Shown here piece after piece: positions 1-8,841 of a stretch of DNA of 64,000 nt. The position numbers were made by a program, and so were the translations under genes. Origin of the DNA: Trissonchulus latispiculum (Eukaryota; Nematoda; Enoplea; Enoplida; Ironidae); assembly GCA_030248195.1 (NCBI GenBank), contig JASAND010006862.1:30001-94000 (forward strand). The letters are read 5' to 3'. Numbering within the stretch: the first letter of the stretch is position 1; each line of letters opens with the position of its first letter. The notes below the pieces were generated by a model. The model ran no database searches. It saw nothing but the letters and a program-made list of their open reading frames with translations, and was not told the DNA's origin.

Positions 1-77
1 TCGACGAGATAGTCTACTACAGGTTGTGCTTTCATTTCGTTGCAAAACAACACCAAATTGTCGATTACACACTCCAT
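1..77 (-). CDS. N-terminus of a CARD-like protein (cut by window edge)
   Basis: The first 25 codons of a minus-strand gene are visible. The peptide (…CVIDNLVLFCNEM…PVVDYLV) lines up residue by residue with the start of the CARD-like domain encoded at 45,435-45,940 (…KIIDNLVILCDEM…PVADYMV). A TATA box (111-118) lies about 35 nt upstream of the ATG. By analogy it would be a death-fold adaptor or modulator, but only helix 1 and the start of helix 2 are seen. The match ties block A to the same class of element as block C. The rest of the gene lies outside the window, so its full length and integrity are unknown. Confidence 0.55.
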   Translation of the reverse strand, partial: MECVIDNLVLFCNEMKAQPVVDYLV

Positions 78-110
78 GGTAGAATGAAAGAATGGTATAA
101 TGTTGTATCC

Positions 111-118
111 TTATATAA
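111..118 (-). promoter_or_regulatory. TATA box for the CARD-like gene
   Basis: TTATATAA on the minus strand, 34-41 nt upstream of the ATG at 77. The spacing fits a short 5' leader and resembles other genes in block A. Confidence 0.5.
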
Positions 119-140
119 TGCCTACTAATATCAAAGTGAT

Positions 141-590
141 CTAAATTTGTACTTGATCAAATGATTCATACATGTTTATGATATTCATTTCTTCCGCGAC
201 AAAGCTATGAAATTCTTCCATGATGAGATCACAATAATCACTACTAGTGTTTGGTTTCACACAGTATGAATTTTCTATTTCAAAGCTTGGCGGAATGACA
301 CATCCACAGTTATACTCAGTAAATTCAACCCTTTCTATAACTGCTGGAATAAGTGCTTCCAAAAGTGGACACCAATAATCCAAAAATAATTGAGTCTTCT
401 TTGAATTTCTAAACATAAGATTTCTAATTTTAAGAACTATAAAGTATTTTCCATTCCTCACTTCAGTGATAACGGTATGAAAGTACCGTGAAAATAAGGA
501 AAATGGTTCTAAGAGTAGAATAGTGTTGTACTCCAGGTTATTCAATCCCTTAACTACCCTACATGATGGATGAATAATAGCTAAAGGCAT
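141..590 (-). CDS. Unknown protein, block-A paralogous family member 1
   Basis: A 149-residue protein with no recognised domain. It belongs to a four-member family with the genes at 5,917, 7,548 and 8,236. Shared features are a short N-terminus starting MP, a segment with an E-P or E-G-A-G turn followed by S-x-x-F-x-T, a Y/FF-x-x-L-x-I strand, an F-x-x-W-x-P-x-L-x-x-x-x-P helix, and a C-D-x-[IL]-M-x-E-[EF] helix near the end. It pairs most closely with the 7,548 gene (both have N-x-I-x-L-x-E-P). The start ATG at 590 matches the family N-terminus. Predicted soluble, with no signal peptide or membrane segment. Role unknown. Confidence 0.6.
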   Translation of the reverse strand: MPLAIIHPSCRVVKGLNNLEYNTILLLEPFSLFSRYFHTVITEVRNGKYFIVLKIRNLMFRNSKKTQLFLDYWCPLLEALIPAVIERVEFTEYNCGCVIPPSFEIENSYCVKPNTSSDYCDLIMEEFHSFVAEEMNIINMYESFDQVQI

Positions 591-669
591 TTAGTTAGCA
601 ATACTTATAGTGTTTTATTATAAACTTAGACACCTTACCCAACACCACTTTATTCAACTAAAACAACAT

Positions 670-1191
670 TTAATTAAACCAGACTGTTTCTTTCATGAAA
701 GTGTCATCCATTAAAGAGTCAACAGATGTATTTTCAGCTTTATTGCTTGTAGATTCAAATCTTTTGCTGTCAGTTGACCCAAATCCTTTGTCTCCACGCT
801 GAGTAGCATCCAAAGTTACAACTTCAACTACATTAGGAGTGCAGTAACGCTCGCAAACTAGCTGAGCAATTCTATCACCAACATTTATAAGAAAATCTGT
901 GCTGCTGAAGTTCACCAACAGCACACCAACATTTCCTCGATAATCAGCATCAATAACTCCACCCATAACATGTATACCATGTTTCAAAGCAAGACCTGAT
1001 CTAGGAGCAATGCGACCATAATAATGATCTGGTAGCTTAATTGTAATGTCAGTTAGTACCAAAACGCGACCAAGATTTGCTGGCACTACACATGATCTTG
1101 CACTAAAAAGATCGAATCCTGCTGAATTTGATGTGCCTTGAATTGGCAGCTTGGCAAGTTCTGTCAACAACACAACCTCTAAATTTGCCAT
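670..1191 (-). CDS. dut: dUTPase (dUTP diphosphatase)
   Basis: A 173-residue homotrimeric-type dUTPase that hydrolyses dUTP to dUMP and pyrophosphate, keeping uracil out of newly made DNA. All five motifs are present in order: AGFDLFSA (about residue 25), PRSGLALKHG (about 83), GVIDADYRGNVGV with the catalytic Asp and Tyr (about 98), GDRIAQLV (about 125) and the P-loop-like RGDKGFGSTD near residue 152. The C-terminal ~35 residues are an unconserved tail. The gene is intact although the adjacent polymerase is broken. A TATA box (1,219-1,226) is about 30 nt upstream. dUTPase is common in DNA viruses that replicate in non-dividing cells. Confidence 0.95.
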   Translation of the reverse strand: MANLEVVLLTELAKLPIQGTSNSAGFDLFSARSCVVPANLGRVLVLTDITIKLPDHYYGRIAPRSGLALKHGIHVMGGVIDADYRGNVGVLLVNFSSTDFLINVGDRIAQLVCERYCTPNVVEVVTLDATQRGDKGFGSTDSKRFESTSNKAENTSVDSLMDDTFMKETVWFN

Positions 1192-1218
1192 GACTGAACT
1201 TGCCGGTTACAACTGTTA

Positions 1219-1226
1219 TTATATAT
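1219..1226 (-). promoter_or_regulatory. TATA box for dUTPase
   Basis: ATATATAA on the minus strand, about 30 nt upstream of the dUTPase ATG at 1,191, inside the 55-nt gap between the polymerase stop and dUTPase. Confidence 0.5.
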
Positions 1227-1246
1227 GAAAAAGATAGCCCACGCAT

Positions 1247-4200
1247 CTACATATCTTCAGAAAATCCATAATCACGGGTGTGAATGCCATCTTCTAGTAT
1301 AAACCGTTTGTCATCAAATGCTGATAATCCAACCTTGTTTTGTTCTACTGATGATATTACATGCAAGGAGCTTCTAATAAAGTTCATTTTATGTCGTGAA
1401 ATACTTCCCTCTTTTAAAGTTTTCAAATAATCAAAATGCCGGAGATGCTTCTGAACAGTATTCTTTGAAATTCTTTGAAATGCCTTTTGCTCGTTTCTTT
1501 TCCGTGTTGTTGTCTAGAAGTATGGAATACATCTTAGATCTTAAACCAACAAATTCTAAGATTGGTAAGCCTGCAGTTTCATCCTTCATCACACCCATCT
1601 TCTTCTTATTTACTGTGGAATGAAGGAAATGGTGTTCATCGTAATCACTAGTGTCGTAAAGGTCCTGGTTCACCAGCATATCCTTGTAAATATCATCTGT
1701 ATAAACTAGGTACATCAGACTGTCGGTATCCGTAAACAGCAACTGCTGATTATTTCCATAAGACTTAACCATAAAGTTGTAATGGAAATTATACATTAAG
1801 TGTTTAGATAGATCAAGCACAGTGAACCCAACATAAATCGGCTTATTCAGGAAAACTTCTTCTCTCTTCATTTTCACAGCAATCAGGTCTTTGTTAAATA
1901 CAACACTGCAGTCATAATAGGGACTAGCAATCAATTTTCTGTACCGAGATTGTTTGGTCACCAACTTGACATGAACATAATTACGCACTGATTCCATTGA
2001 TTTACCTAAAATATTGCACATTTGTACTAAACGTTTCGAAAGAACAATGGACATAGCTAAAGCATCTAATCAGTAATTTATATACGTGGTGCAAAAAAAG
2101 TAAATTCTTACCAAATACGGCATTATTTAGCAGTTTATAGAGATCCTTTTCGAAGTCATTCGTTGCAGCCTTTCTCATCTTCGTATTAAATTGTATGTAT
2201 GAACTCATCCAAGGTCCTTGACTAAATTTCAGGCATCGATGGATCTTTGAAACTTTCAACCCTAAACTTAGATACAACTGTAAATTCCGATAATGAACAA
2301 TATAATTTTCCTTGTCCTTCAAGTTTGGCACAAGCTTCTTAGCCTTGCTTGGAGATAGCTTAAGACTATCAGCGAGTGTTCGACAAAATGGAGAGCACAT
2401 CTCTTTCGATATAATCAAGTGTTCTGGGGCAAGTGGATAAGAATTGTGACTGGCATGCAAATGCTGTGGATAAGTCAGGTCTACTTCAAAAATATAACCA
2501 GTATCAGATGTTTCTGAGATTGACTTAATGTCAAGACATGCAATTGCCTCCATTGATAACCATTCAAAATTCCCTATGGGAAGAAAACAACTCATTGCAT
2601 AGCCATACAGGTTGTTGGCATCTAGGTAAATAATATAAGCAGTTATTTCGTCGGGATTATAGTTCGTTAAATAAGGATTGTTTGCTTTAGCGTATCTGTG
2701 AGATATAGTAGAGACACCACCTCTTATTCCAGTTTCAAAGAATATGTACATGTCAGGTTCAGTGATCAAATCTAATTGAACATTGGTGTACTTTAAGCAA
2801 GCATCCCAACTAAAAGATGGTAGAGTTTAGCGGGATCCAAGTTGTAAGCTGTTAACGCAAACTGTCTGAAATTCTCAAACACATCAGCAAGCAATAAAAC
2901 ATCGGTTGTAAGGTACAGATTGTGGTAGTCTTCAAGAGTTTTACAATCAAAATGCTTCCAGACTACACGTGCATGTTCATAGTCCATATCACTTATCCCA
3001 CTAGAATTAATTGAGCTGAAAAATTCATCCTTAGAGGGTAAGCTGTTTTCTTTGAATTTATCATAGTTGTCCATGTATTCATAGCAGTAAATTCCTTTGC
3101 GAAGTAATAGATTGCTGTCTTCATCATTAGGAAATTTCGATTTCAGATTGACAAAACTGTTGGATCCTTGAGTGCAAAGGTTAGTAACAAGTTTGGCTAG
3201 GGAAGCACTTAAGAACTGATAAGAATCAACAAACTTTATCCTCCAAGTACAGGGTGTATCCTTTGTTGTCCCACCTGGGAGCGAGACAGGGCATGCGTGC
3301 TGAAGTCGAATGGTAAATGATATGTAGTCTTCGAGTCCTTTAGGAATACATTCTATCTGAAGATTTCTCCGATTTGCTTCTTCACCAATTTTCTGCATTA
3401 TGAGATGTCCATCATAACGTCGAAGATTATGAAATACCACTACTACATTTCTTCCAAGACTGTACTGTAGGTTGCATATAGAGTGTGCTGCTCCTCTAAA
3501 TAACCCACAAATATGACAATGATCTCTAACTTTTTCGTTTTGACATTGCATGCATCGAGCCATCAAAAATTGCTGCTGGTTACACTGTTCACATAGCTTA
3601 AATGGACGCGTGCGAATATGACAATGGGTTTGTTCATGAAACAATTTCCAATCATCAGATGTCATTGAAATTGCCTTAAATCTTTCATCGAGCATTTTCT
3701 GGTACCATTCTCCTATATCAAGGAGCTTGTTCAGAAATTGAACTACTACATCCTTTCCACATTTTGTCGTTTGTTCGCCAGTTGTCTGCATCTTTCTGGA
3801 GCAGCAATGGAGTACTGGTAAGATACTATAACCACATGGTGTATGTCGTTGATATTCACAAGTATACGAAGTATTTGGAGATGGAGAACACGAATGAATA
3901 GGTTCTAGAATGCATTCGAAGTCAGCATATATAACCAATGGAAGCTTCAACGTTTTATTCTAATCTGTAAATTGCAGCACAGATCCTTCCTCAGGTAGAA
4001 TGATTCTCTGCAACCTGTTGGAGCATACTGCAGTATGCTTCGACAACTTTTCCTGCGATGAGAAGTGTCCCAGACATTTATGGCAAAAGTACTTTCTGTG
4101 CTGATTTTTAGTTTGTTGACTTAACAAACGATTCAAATCTTTAATTAAGCAGTAATGAACAGCTCCAGTGTCAGAGTTGGTAAGCATCAATAAATTGACA

Positions 4201-4946
4201 TGGTTATTATAAGATTTGTCAGAGATATACAGGGGGAAAATATGATCTTTGACTCCAAATACATTAATGCTGATGTTGTTGGAAGTTTCAAATGTTGGGA
4301 TTTGATCAATAATAATAGGAAAATTAATTTCCTTTAGATCGAGAGTGGGAAAGTACTTCAGATAATGACTAACACGCTCGGGATGATTTGTCACGGGATA
4401 CAAGTGTGCTAGTACACACTAAACAAAGCAATAGTCATCGTCATTTTTGGGATTAATAACTGCTTTTTTGGCAGCTATACTTGCTGGTAAAGGGAAATGA
4501 GACGATGCAACTAACGGTTCATATTTAGCAGCATGAATGTCACCATTCAGAACTAAATCTATGACCCAATCTGAACCGAGTCGCAAAAATTCTTCAACTT
4601 TGCGATCAATTTCTGCAGAAGAAATAGCCAAACTCTGACCAATTGCATCTGCATCAATTCTTAACAATCGCTGCTGTTTGCTATTGAAATATACTTCAAT
4701 GGATCCACTTTCATCCACTGCTTTGACAAATCTCACCTTGACACAAAATTGTAGTTTAAGTCTACTGGCAAAGGTTTGCACTAATTCCAGAAGCAAAGGA
4801 ATTATGAGACTTGAACCATCATCCAAAAATTGTCTTACATCAATGTAGATATCTGTTGGTAATATTAAGTAGCGACATAGGTATCCTAAAGCAGGACCTT
4901 CTAGTTCATAAAGAGTCAGTGTGTCGTTTCCACTTACTACAAGCAT
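1247..4946 (-). pseudogene. Family-B DNA polymerase with N-terminal zinc finger (broken)
   Basis: One long Polinton/protein-primed-type DNA polymerase B gene in pieces: 4,946-4,419, 4,403-3,960, 3,950-2,793, 2,769-2,112, 2,005-1,431 and a tail to the TAG at 1,247. Visible parts are an N-terminal conserved domain ending in INPKNDDDYCF, a C2H2-like finger (C-x2-C…H-x4-C near 4,060), Exo I (YADFE), CHICG…RGAAH and HNLRRYD (exonuclease region), YLDANNLYG (polymerase motif A region) and FTDTDS (motif C). Breaks are a TAG at 4,419-4,421 where a Trp is expected, a TAG at 3,960-3,962, a 1-nt shift near 2,815 and another near 1,432. A GT-AG intron (2,006-2,111) lies in the motif-B region. The start at 4,946 is chosen because a TATA box lies just upstream. 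Nonfunctional as it stands. Confidence 0.85.
2006..2111 (-). other. Short spliceosomal intron inside the polymerase gene
   Basis: 106 nt with GTAAGA at the 5' end and an A/T-rich stretch leading to ATTTTAG at the 3' end. The exons meet inside the conserved N-A-V-F-G-K block with the frame kept, and the intron contains in-frame stops. This is seen directly; splicing itself is inferred. Confidence 0.65.
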
Positions 4947-4973
4947 TTTCACACAAAACGACCAAGTAGGAGA

Positions 4974-4982
4974 TTTATATAC
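4974..4982 (-). promoter_or_regulatory. TATA box for the polymerase gene
   Basis: GTATATAAA on the minus strand, 28-36 nt upstream of the ATG at 4,946. It supports that start over an upstream in-frame ATG. Confidence 0.45.
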
Positions 4983-5068
4983 TAATATCTGGAATGCTAG
5001 GAATGTGAAGAATGTTTTCTGATTTAAGCAAATATTTGAGTAAAGCATGATTGGAATTTTTCGAATGG

Positions 5069-5076
5069 TATAAAAG
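5069..5076 (+). promoter_or_regulatory. TATA box for the NADAR gene
   Basis: TATAAAAG, 36-43 nt upstream of the ATG at 5,112. The polymerase and NADAR genes diverge from a 165-bp bidirectional promoter region. Confidence 0.55.
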
Positions 5077-5111
5077 GAAACGCTTTTGTAAATTAGATTC
5101 ATTTAAGGAGC

Positions 5112-5702
5112 ATGTCATCTCTACTCGTTTCTCCGCATGAGTTCTGTAAAGAAGATTCTTCAGGACAAAATTATGTTATATTTCACAACGGTTATAGTGT
5201 GCTGAGCAATTTCCGAATTTCCCCGTTCAGGATTGAAGGCTTTCGTTGGAAGAGTGTACAACAATTCATCGAAGCCAAGAAAGCAGAGAGAGCGGGAGAT
5301 AATGAATTAATGAAAAAGATTCAACATACTTATTCTCCGAGAGAATGCTGCAAATTAACAGAACATTTAGATATGGCTGAAGATGAAGAGTGGCAGGAAG
5401 CTGAGAAAAGTTTAGCGAAAGAAGCTATGCTTGCGAAATTCAGTCAGAATTCTATTTTGAAGAAGGTTCTTATTGAGACGGCTGATGCCATTATTGTATT
5501 TTGCACACCGTTTGATCTGTACTGGGGAAACGGGTTGGATGTTGATGATGACCACATCACAGATCGTGATCAATGGATGGGTGAGAATATGGCTGGGGAA
5601 ATCCTGATGCAAGTGCGGGGTGAACTTGACAAAAGTCAACCTAGTTCGATGAAGAGACAAGTGAAACCTCCCAACATGCCACAGAAGAAAGCAAAGAAAT
5701 AG
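5112..5702 (+). CDS. NADAR-family N-glycosidase (YbiA/riboflavin-intermediate type)
   Basis: A 196-residue protein covered by one NADAR domain (about residues 15-175). Landmarks are the LSNF motif with a following SPF, W-x-S-V-Q-Q-F with K-A, a W-x-x-x-x-K-S-L-A-x-E-A-M-x-A-K-F-x-Q-N helix, the D-x-x-W-G-x-G signature (DLYWGNG) and GENMAGEILMQVR at the end. Known NADAR enzymes cleave N-glycosidic bonds of riboflavin intermediates, and some act on ADP-ribose-type substrates. The C-terminal ~25 residues are lysine-rich and may bind nucleic acid or target the nucleus. The gene is intact. A second, divergent NADAR gene is at 28,166 in block B. Its role in a virus-like element is unproven. Confidence 0.88.
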   Translation: MSSLLVSPHEFCKEDSSGQNYVIFHNGYSVLSNFRISPFRIEGFRWKSVQQFIEAKKAERAGDNELMKKIQHTYSPRECCKLTEHLDMAEDEEWQEAEKSLAKEAMLAKFSQNSILKKVLIETADAIIVFCTPFDLYWGNGLDVDDDHITDRDQWMGENMAGEILMQVRGELDKSQPSSMKRQVKPPNMPQKKAKK

Positions 5703-5881
5703 AGAACGTTCCGCTGACAATGTACTTTTGCAGAAAATGATTTTTGCTGTTTTAGTGATTTAGTGTGCTAGTTATCTTTTCAATAAAGTCTTGCATGTTT
5801 TAATTGTGGTAAAACTTAAGCATTTAAGTCATCGATATAAATCATATCATCCACTCATAGTCCCAAATTTAAGTTCGCAAG
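5703..5881. promoter_or_regulatory. Intergenic region with poly(A)-signal-like site
   Basis: A short gap between two plus-strand genes. It contains AATAAA (about 5,781) after the NADAR stop, a probable polyadenylation signal. Confidence 0.35.
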
Positions 5882-5889
5882 TATAAAAG
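5882..5889 (+). promoter_or_regulatory. TATA box for family member 2
   Basis: TATAAAAG, 28-35 nt upstream of the ATG at 5,917. Confidence 0.55.
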
Positions 5890-5916
5890 CATACGCAGTA
5901 TAATTTTAGCATCAGA

Positions 5917-6483
5917 ATGCCAGTTGTTTGGATTGGAGCAGACACTCCTGCTCTCAATAATCCCGTATTGCCTTCTGAAAATCCACTAAAGTTGGTAGTA
6001 CTTGAAGGAGCTGGTATTTATTCTTCATTCTTTCGAACAACAATATTATGTCGACGTGGTTCATATTTCTTATATTCTTTAGAAATATTTCGCCGTGGAT
6101 TTCACTCAATTGATGAAGAAAAAATTATAACATTTTTTGATCTTTGGTTACCCAAGCTGCAAGTGTTTATGCCTAAAAATCACATCATAGTGAGAGTTGG
6201 ATTTCCGCAGTACAATGCTGTAGAAATGGGTCATCGTGATATATTCCATATTAGTTCACCTAAAGTATCTACACTGCTACCCCCAACAAATCTAACCTGT
6301 GACACCGTAATGGAAGAATATAATTCGATCCAAAAATCGCTGTTCTTTATGGTTTCCTCATCTCAAGAAAGCTGTTGGGTAGAAAATGGTTCCGACGTTG
6401 GTATTGGAAAGTTCCTAATAGATAAAGATGAATTTCGAAGATTGTATGAAACAATTACTTTTGTCAAAATGAACAATTCTTAG
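5917..6483 (+). CDS. Unknown protein, block-A paralogous family member 2
   Basis: A 188-residue protein with no recognised domain. Closest to the 8,236 gene: both share an EGAG motif, FRT, [RK]RGS[YF]FLYSLEIF, a W-[LI]-P-K-L-Q-V-F-M helix, NHII, and a late C-D/T-x-[IV] helix. The family fold looks alpha/beta with five or six strands, but this is inference. No signal peptide or membrane helix. It has its own TATA box, and is followed within 60 bp by the convergent Tribbles-like gene. Confidence 0.6.
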   Translation: MPVVWIGADTPALNNPVLPSENPLKLVVLEGAGIYSSFFRTTILCRRGSYFLYSLEIFRRGFHSIDEEKIITFFDLWLPKLQVFMPKNHIIVRVGFPQYNAVEMGHRDIFHISSPKVSTLLPPTNLTCDTVMEEYNSIQKSLFFMVSSSQESCWVENGSDVGIGKFLIDKDEFRRLYETITFVKMNNS

Positions 6484-6539
6484 AGTAGAAAGCGTGTTTA
6501 TTCTTAGTATAGCATCTACAAATTGTTTTTAGTAAAATG

Positions 6540-7388
6540 TTATTCCTCCCAAAATGTAAGTCGAAACCATGGGTGCTTCAGAAGTTGTGATCCCGTGGGC
6601 CTCCGGGAAGGATCCATTTGTAACAGGCTTCGAATAACTTGTTTCAACAAGCCTGAAGTATTAGGATTAGATGGGAAAGAGAAGACTCCTTGTCTGATTC
6701 TTATGAATAAGCCACAAGGAGTCGAATGATAAAATGGATACTTGCCATACGCCATAACATACAACAATACTCCAAAGCTCCACATATCAGCTGGTTTCCC
6801 AGCATAGTTCGAGACCAAAGTAAGTAATTCAGGACTCACGTAAGCGGGGCACCCATTACGATCAGTTAGTGCATCATTATCGACAGTAGATAGCACTTTG
6901 ACCAATTCCAAATTGCCGAGCTCAACACAGTTTTGTGATGGCTCCGCAAAGTACCAGTTAAGAGCTTTAATGTCACGTAAAAGGATTCCATTTTTATGAG
7001 CTGTCACCAGTGTTTCTAAAATTTGCTTACCAAGCACCTGAACTTTAGTTTCCGGTAAATATTTATGCTGTCGAATGAAACTATGGAGATTTCCATAGCC
7101 ATTCTGTTTCACAAGAGCAAACTTGCCACGTAGCTCACCGCAAGAGAAATGGTGAAGCTTTGTAGTTGGGCAACAAATTCTGTGAAAATATTTAGTATCT
7201 GTACTTAGGGGGTTCATCAAACGTTGTCCAATTGCAATAAAATTTTGGTACTGCTCTTGATTTAGTAAAAGAGCGATCTTATACTCGTTCCCATCTTTAA
7301 CATGATAAGATTTATCTTCATTGACACAACATACTTCTAAATTTCCATCGACGAACTTCACAAATGGCTTAGCATAACCATGCTCCAT
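6540..7388 (-). CDS. Tribbles-like pseudokinase
   Basis: A 282-residue kinase-fold protein. The C-lobe matches the Tribbles subfamily: LRD replaces HRD (LRDIKALNWYF), the DFG magnesium motif is missing (NLELVKVL in its place), and GCPAYVSPELL, GKPADMWSFGVLLY, GKYPF, LF-x-R-I-R-x-G, the RSLLQMDP-x-R-x-P block and HPWF follow in order. The N-lobe is short and lacks a clear glycine loop. Tribbles proteins are scaffolds that recruit substrates to ubiquitin ligases and bind MAPK kinases; a usual C-terminal ligase-binding tail is not seen, as the protein stops just after HPWFR. The start is placed at the first ATG (7,388), 45 nt below a TATA box. Probably captured from a host and likely to alter host signalling (inference). 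Intact. Confidence 0.82.
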   Translation of the reverse strand: MEHGYAKPFVKFVDGNLEVCCVNEDKSYHVKDGNEYKIALLLNQEQYQNFIAIGQRLMNPLSTDTKYFHRICCPTTKLHHFSCGELRGKFALVKQNGYGNLHSFIRQHKYLPETKVQVLGKQILETLVTAHKNGILLRDIKALNWYFAEPSQNCVELGNLELVKVLSTVDNDALTDRNGCPAYVSPELLTLVSNYAGKPADMWSFGVLLYVMAYGKYPFYHSTPCGLFIRIRQGVFSFPSNPNTSGLLKQVIRSLLQMDPSRRPTGSQLLKHPWFRLTFWEE

Positions 7389-7432
7389 CTCCACTGAAGT
7401 TCTTAAATGACAATTACTACCTAGATATAACA

Positions 7433-7441
7433 CTTTTATAC
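7433..7441 (-). promoter_or_regulatory. TATA box for the Tribbles-like gene
   Basis: GTATAAAAG on the minus strand, 45-53 nt upstream of the ATG at 7,388. Confidence 0.55.
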
Positions 7442-7547
7442 TTATTAGGACCCTAGTAAACCAGTTCTCGGAACAAAATTATAGGATCTTTGGTTAAAAA
7501 AACAAGCTTTATTCTAAATAACCAATCAAACACATTTACGAAACATT

Positions 7548-8027
7548 TTACATAATAAAACCAGGTGCAGACGAATCAAAGACTGGAATGTCCAGGATTA
7601 CTTTCATCAATCGTTCTTTGATCTCACAAAATTCTCCCATCAGAAGATCGCACAGCTCATTCTTCGTAGTTCCATCTTGATTCATGTTCTCAACCTTTTC
7701 AACCGAAAAAGCATTTGATGATACACCATCATCATAATCCACGAATTCCACCCCAACAATAGTATTTCCTGGTGGCAGCAGCAGTTGCAGCTTAGGCACC
7801 CACTTGTTGAAAAATTCCTGCAACTCGTTTCCACTGCTTTTAGAAAATTCCAAGTTGTGGATCTGTAGAAGGTGTAAACAAGTTGTACCACTTCTCCCGA
7901 TCACACTTGTATCAAAATGCTTGGAATAAATAGAGTTTGGTTCTTGGAGAATTATTTCATTAGAACCCAGCCTAGATAATCCTGTAACTACGCGATTTGC
8001 AGATTGTTGCAATGCTATGATAGGCAT
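7548..8027 (-). CDS. Unknown protein, block-A paralogous family member 3
   Basis: About 159 residues. Starts at the ATG giving MPII, matching the MP start of the other members. Shares N-x-I-x-L-x-E-P-x-S with member 1, an S-K-x-F-x-T turn, a FFNKWVPKLQ helix, P-x-N-T-I-V-G-V-E-F and a CDLLM-x-E-F helix. Unrecognised outside this window. It diverges from the 8,236 gene across a ~210-bp gap. Confidence 0.6.
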   Translation of the reverse strand: MPIIALQQSANRVVTGLSRLGSNEIILQEPNSIYSKHFDTSVIGRSGTTCLHLLQIHNLEFSKSSGNELQEFFNKWVPKLQLLLPPGNTIVGVEFVDYDDGVSSNAFSVEKVENMNQDGTTKNELCDLLMGEFCEIKERLMKVILDIPVFDSSAPGFIM

Positions 8028-8172
8028 TATGTCGTTTTGCAAAAACTTGAAGAAGGGATAATAGCCACCAAAAGAAGTTTATTTTATATTAAATTTTAAA
8101 TCTAGTTTTCAAAGAATGTGCTGATATTTTACATTCCAGTCATAATTTGCATATTTTACCGTACCAAAAACC

Positions 8173-8180
8173 TATATAAG
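8173..8180 (+). promoter_or_regulatory. TATA box for family member 4
   Basis: TATATAAG, 56-63 nt upstream of the ATG at 8,236. Confidence 0.5.
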
Positions 8181-8235
8181 GGTGAATTGTCTTTTTCGCT
8201 AAGACTGACTTCAGCAGAAAACTTAGGTCTGAAGC

Positions 8236-8841
8236 ATGCCTTTAATCACAATTCCTGCAAACGAGCCAGCACTAACATTTCCAACGGTAGAAAACCCTAA
8301 GAAACTTGTTGTAATAGAAGGAGCCGGTTTAGTAAGTCATCACTTTCGAACAAGGTTGTTAGCAAAGCGGGGTTCATTCTTCCTATATTCTTTGGAAATT
8401 TTCGGAAAGCGGTTTGATATGGATGATCTGGAGTTCATAGTCAGATTTTTCGACGAATGGATCCCAAAACTACAGGTGTTCATGTCTCCTAATCACATAA
8501 TTGCTGAAATAAACTTTGTTGGTCAAGGATTCGGTGAAAAGAAAAAGATTGCGTTTTCAAAATGTGAGCCCGCCAAAAGTGATGCTACAAGTGCTACCTG
8601 TACTAAAATATTATCTGAATATCTACAGTTTGCAGCAGCGTATTTCCACGATTCAGTAACAGCAGGACAATCGACCCTGGAGAAACACGGCTTTGAATGT
8701 GGAAAAGGTGCGGAAGAAATTGATGAACTCATTTCTTGTAGATATGGTAGGTGTTGCCGTGGATATGAAATGTATGTGTCACAAAACACTGACACAGATT
8801 ATGATAATTTTGACCCTTTGAATGGAATCAATGTTATTTGA
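8236..8841 (+). CDS. Unknown protein, block-A paralogous family member 4
   Basis: A 201-residue protein most similar to the 5,917 gene (MPL-x-x-I, EGAG, FRT, KRGSFFLYSLEIFGKRF, EWIPKLQVFMSPNHII). It has an extra C-terminal ~45 residues with clustered cysteines (C-R-Y-G-R-C-C) and an acidic end, absent in the other members. No recognised domain, signal peptide or membrane helix. Confidence 0.6.
   Translation: MPLITIPANEPALTFPTVENPKKLVVIEGAGLVSHHFRTRLLAKRGSFFLYSLEIFGKRFDMDDLEFIVRFFDEWIPKLQVFMSPNHIIAEINFVGQGFGEKKKIAFSKCEPAKSDATSATCTKILSEYLQFAAAYFHDSVTAGQSTLEKHGFECGKGAEEIDELISCRYGRCCRGYEMYVSQNTDTDYDNFDPLNGINVI

Noticed and set aside
4974..5102. N-terminal extension of the PolB gene to the ATG at 5,102
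   Set aside because: The TATA box lies inside it and the conserved protein begins at the downstream ATG (4,946).
6523..6729. Short plus-strand frame opposite the Tribbles-like gene
   Set aside because: Antisense shadow of the pseudokinase C-terminus.
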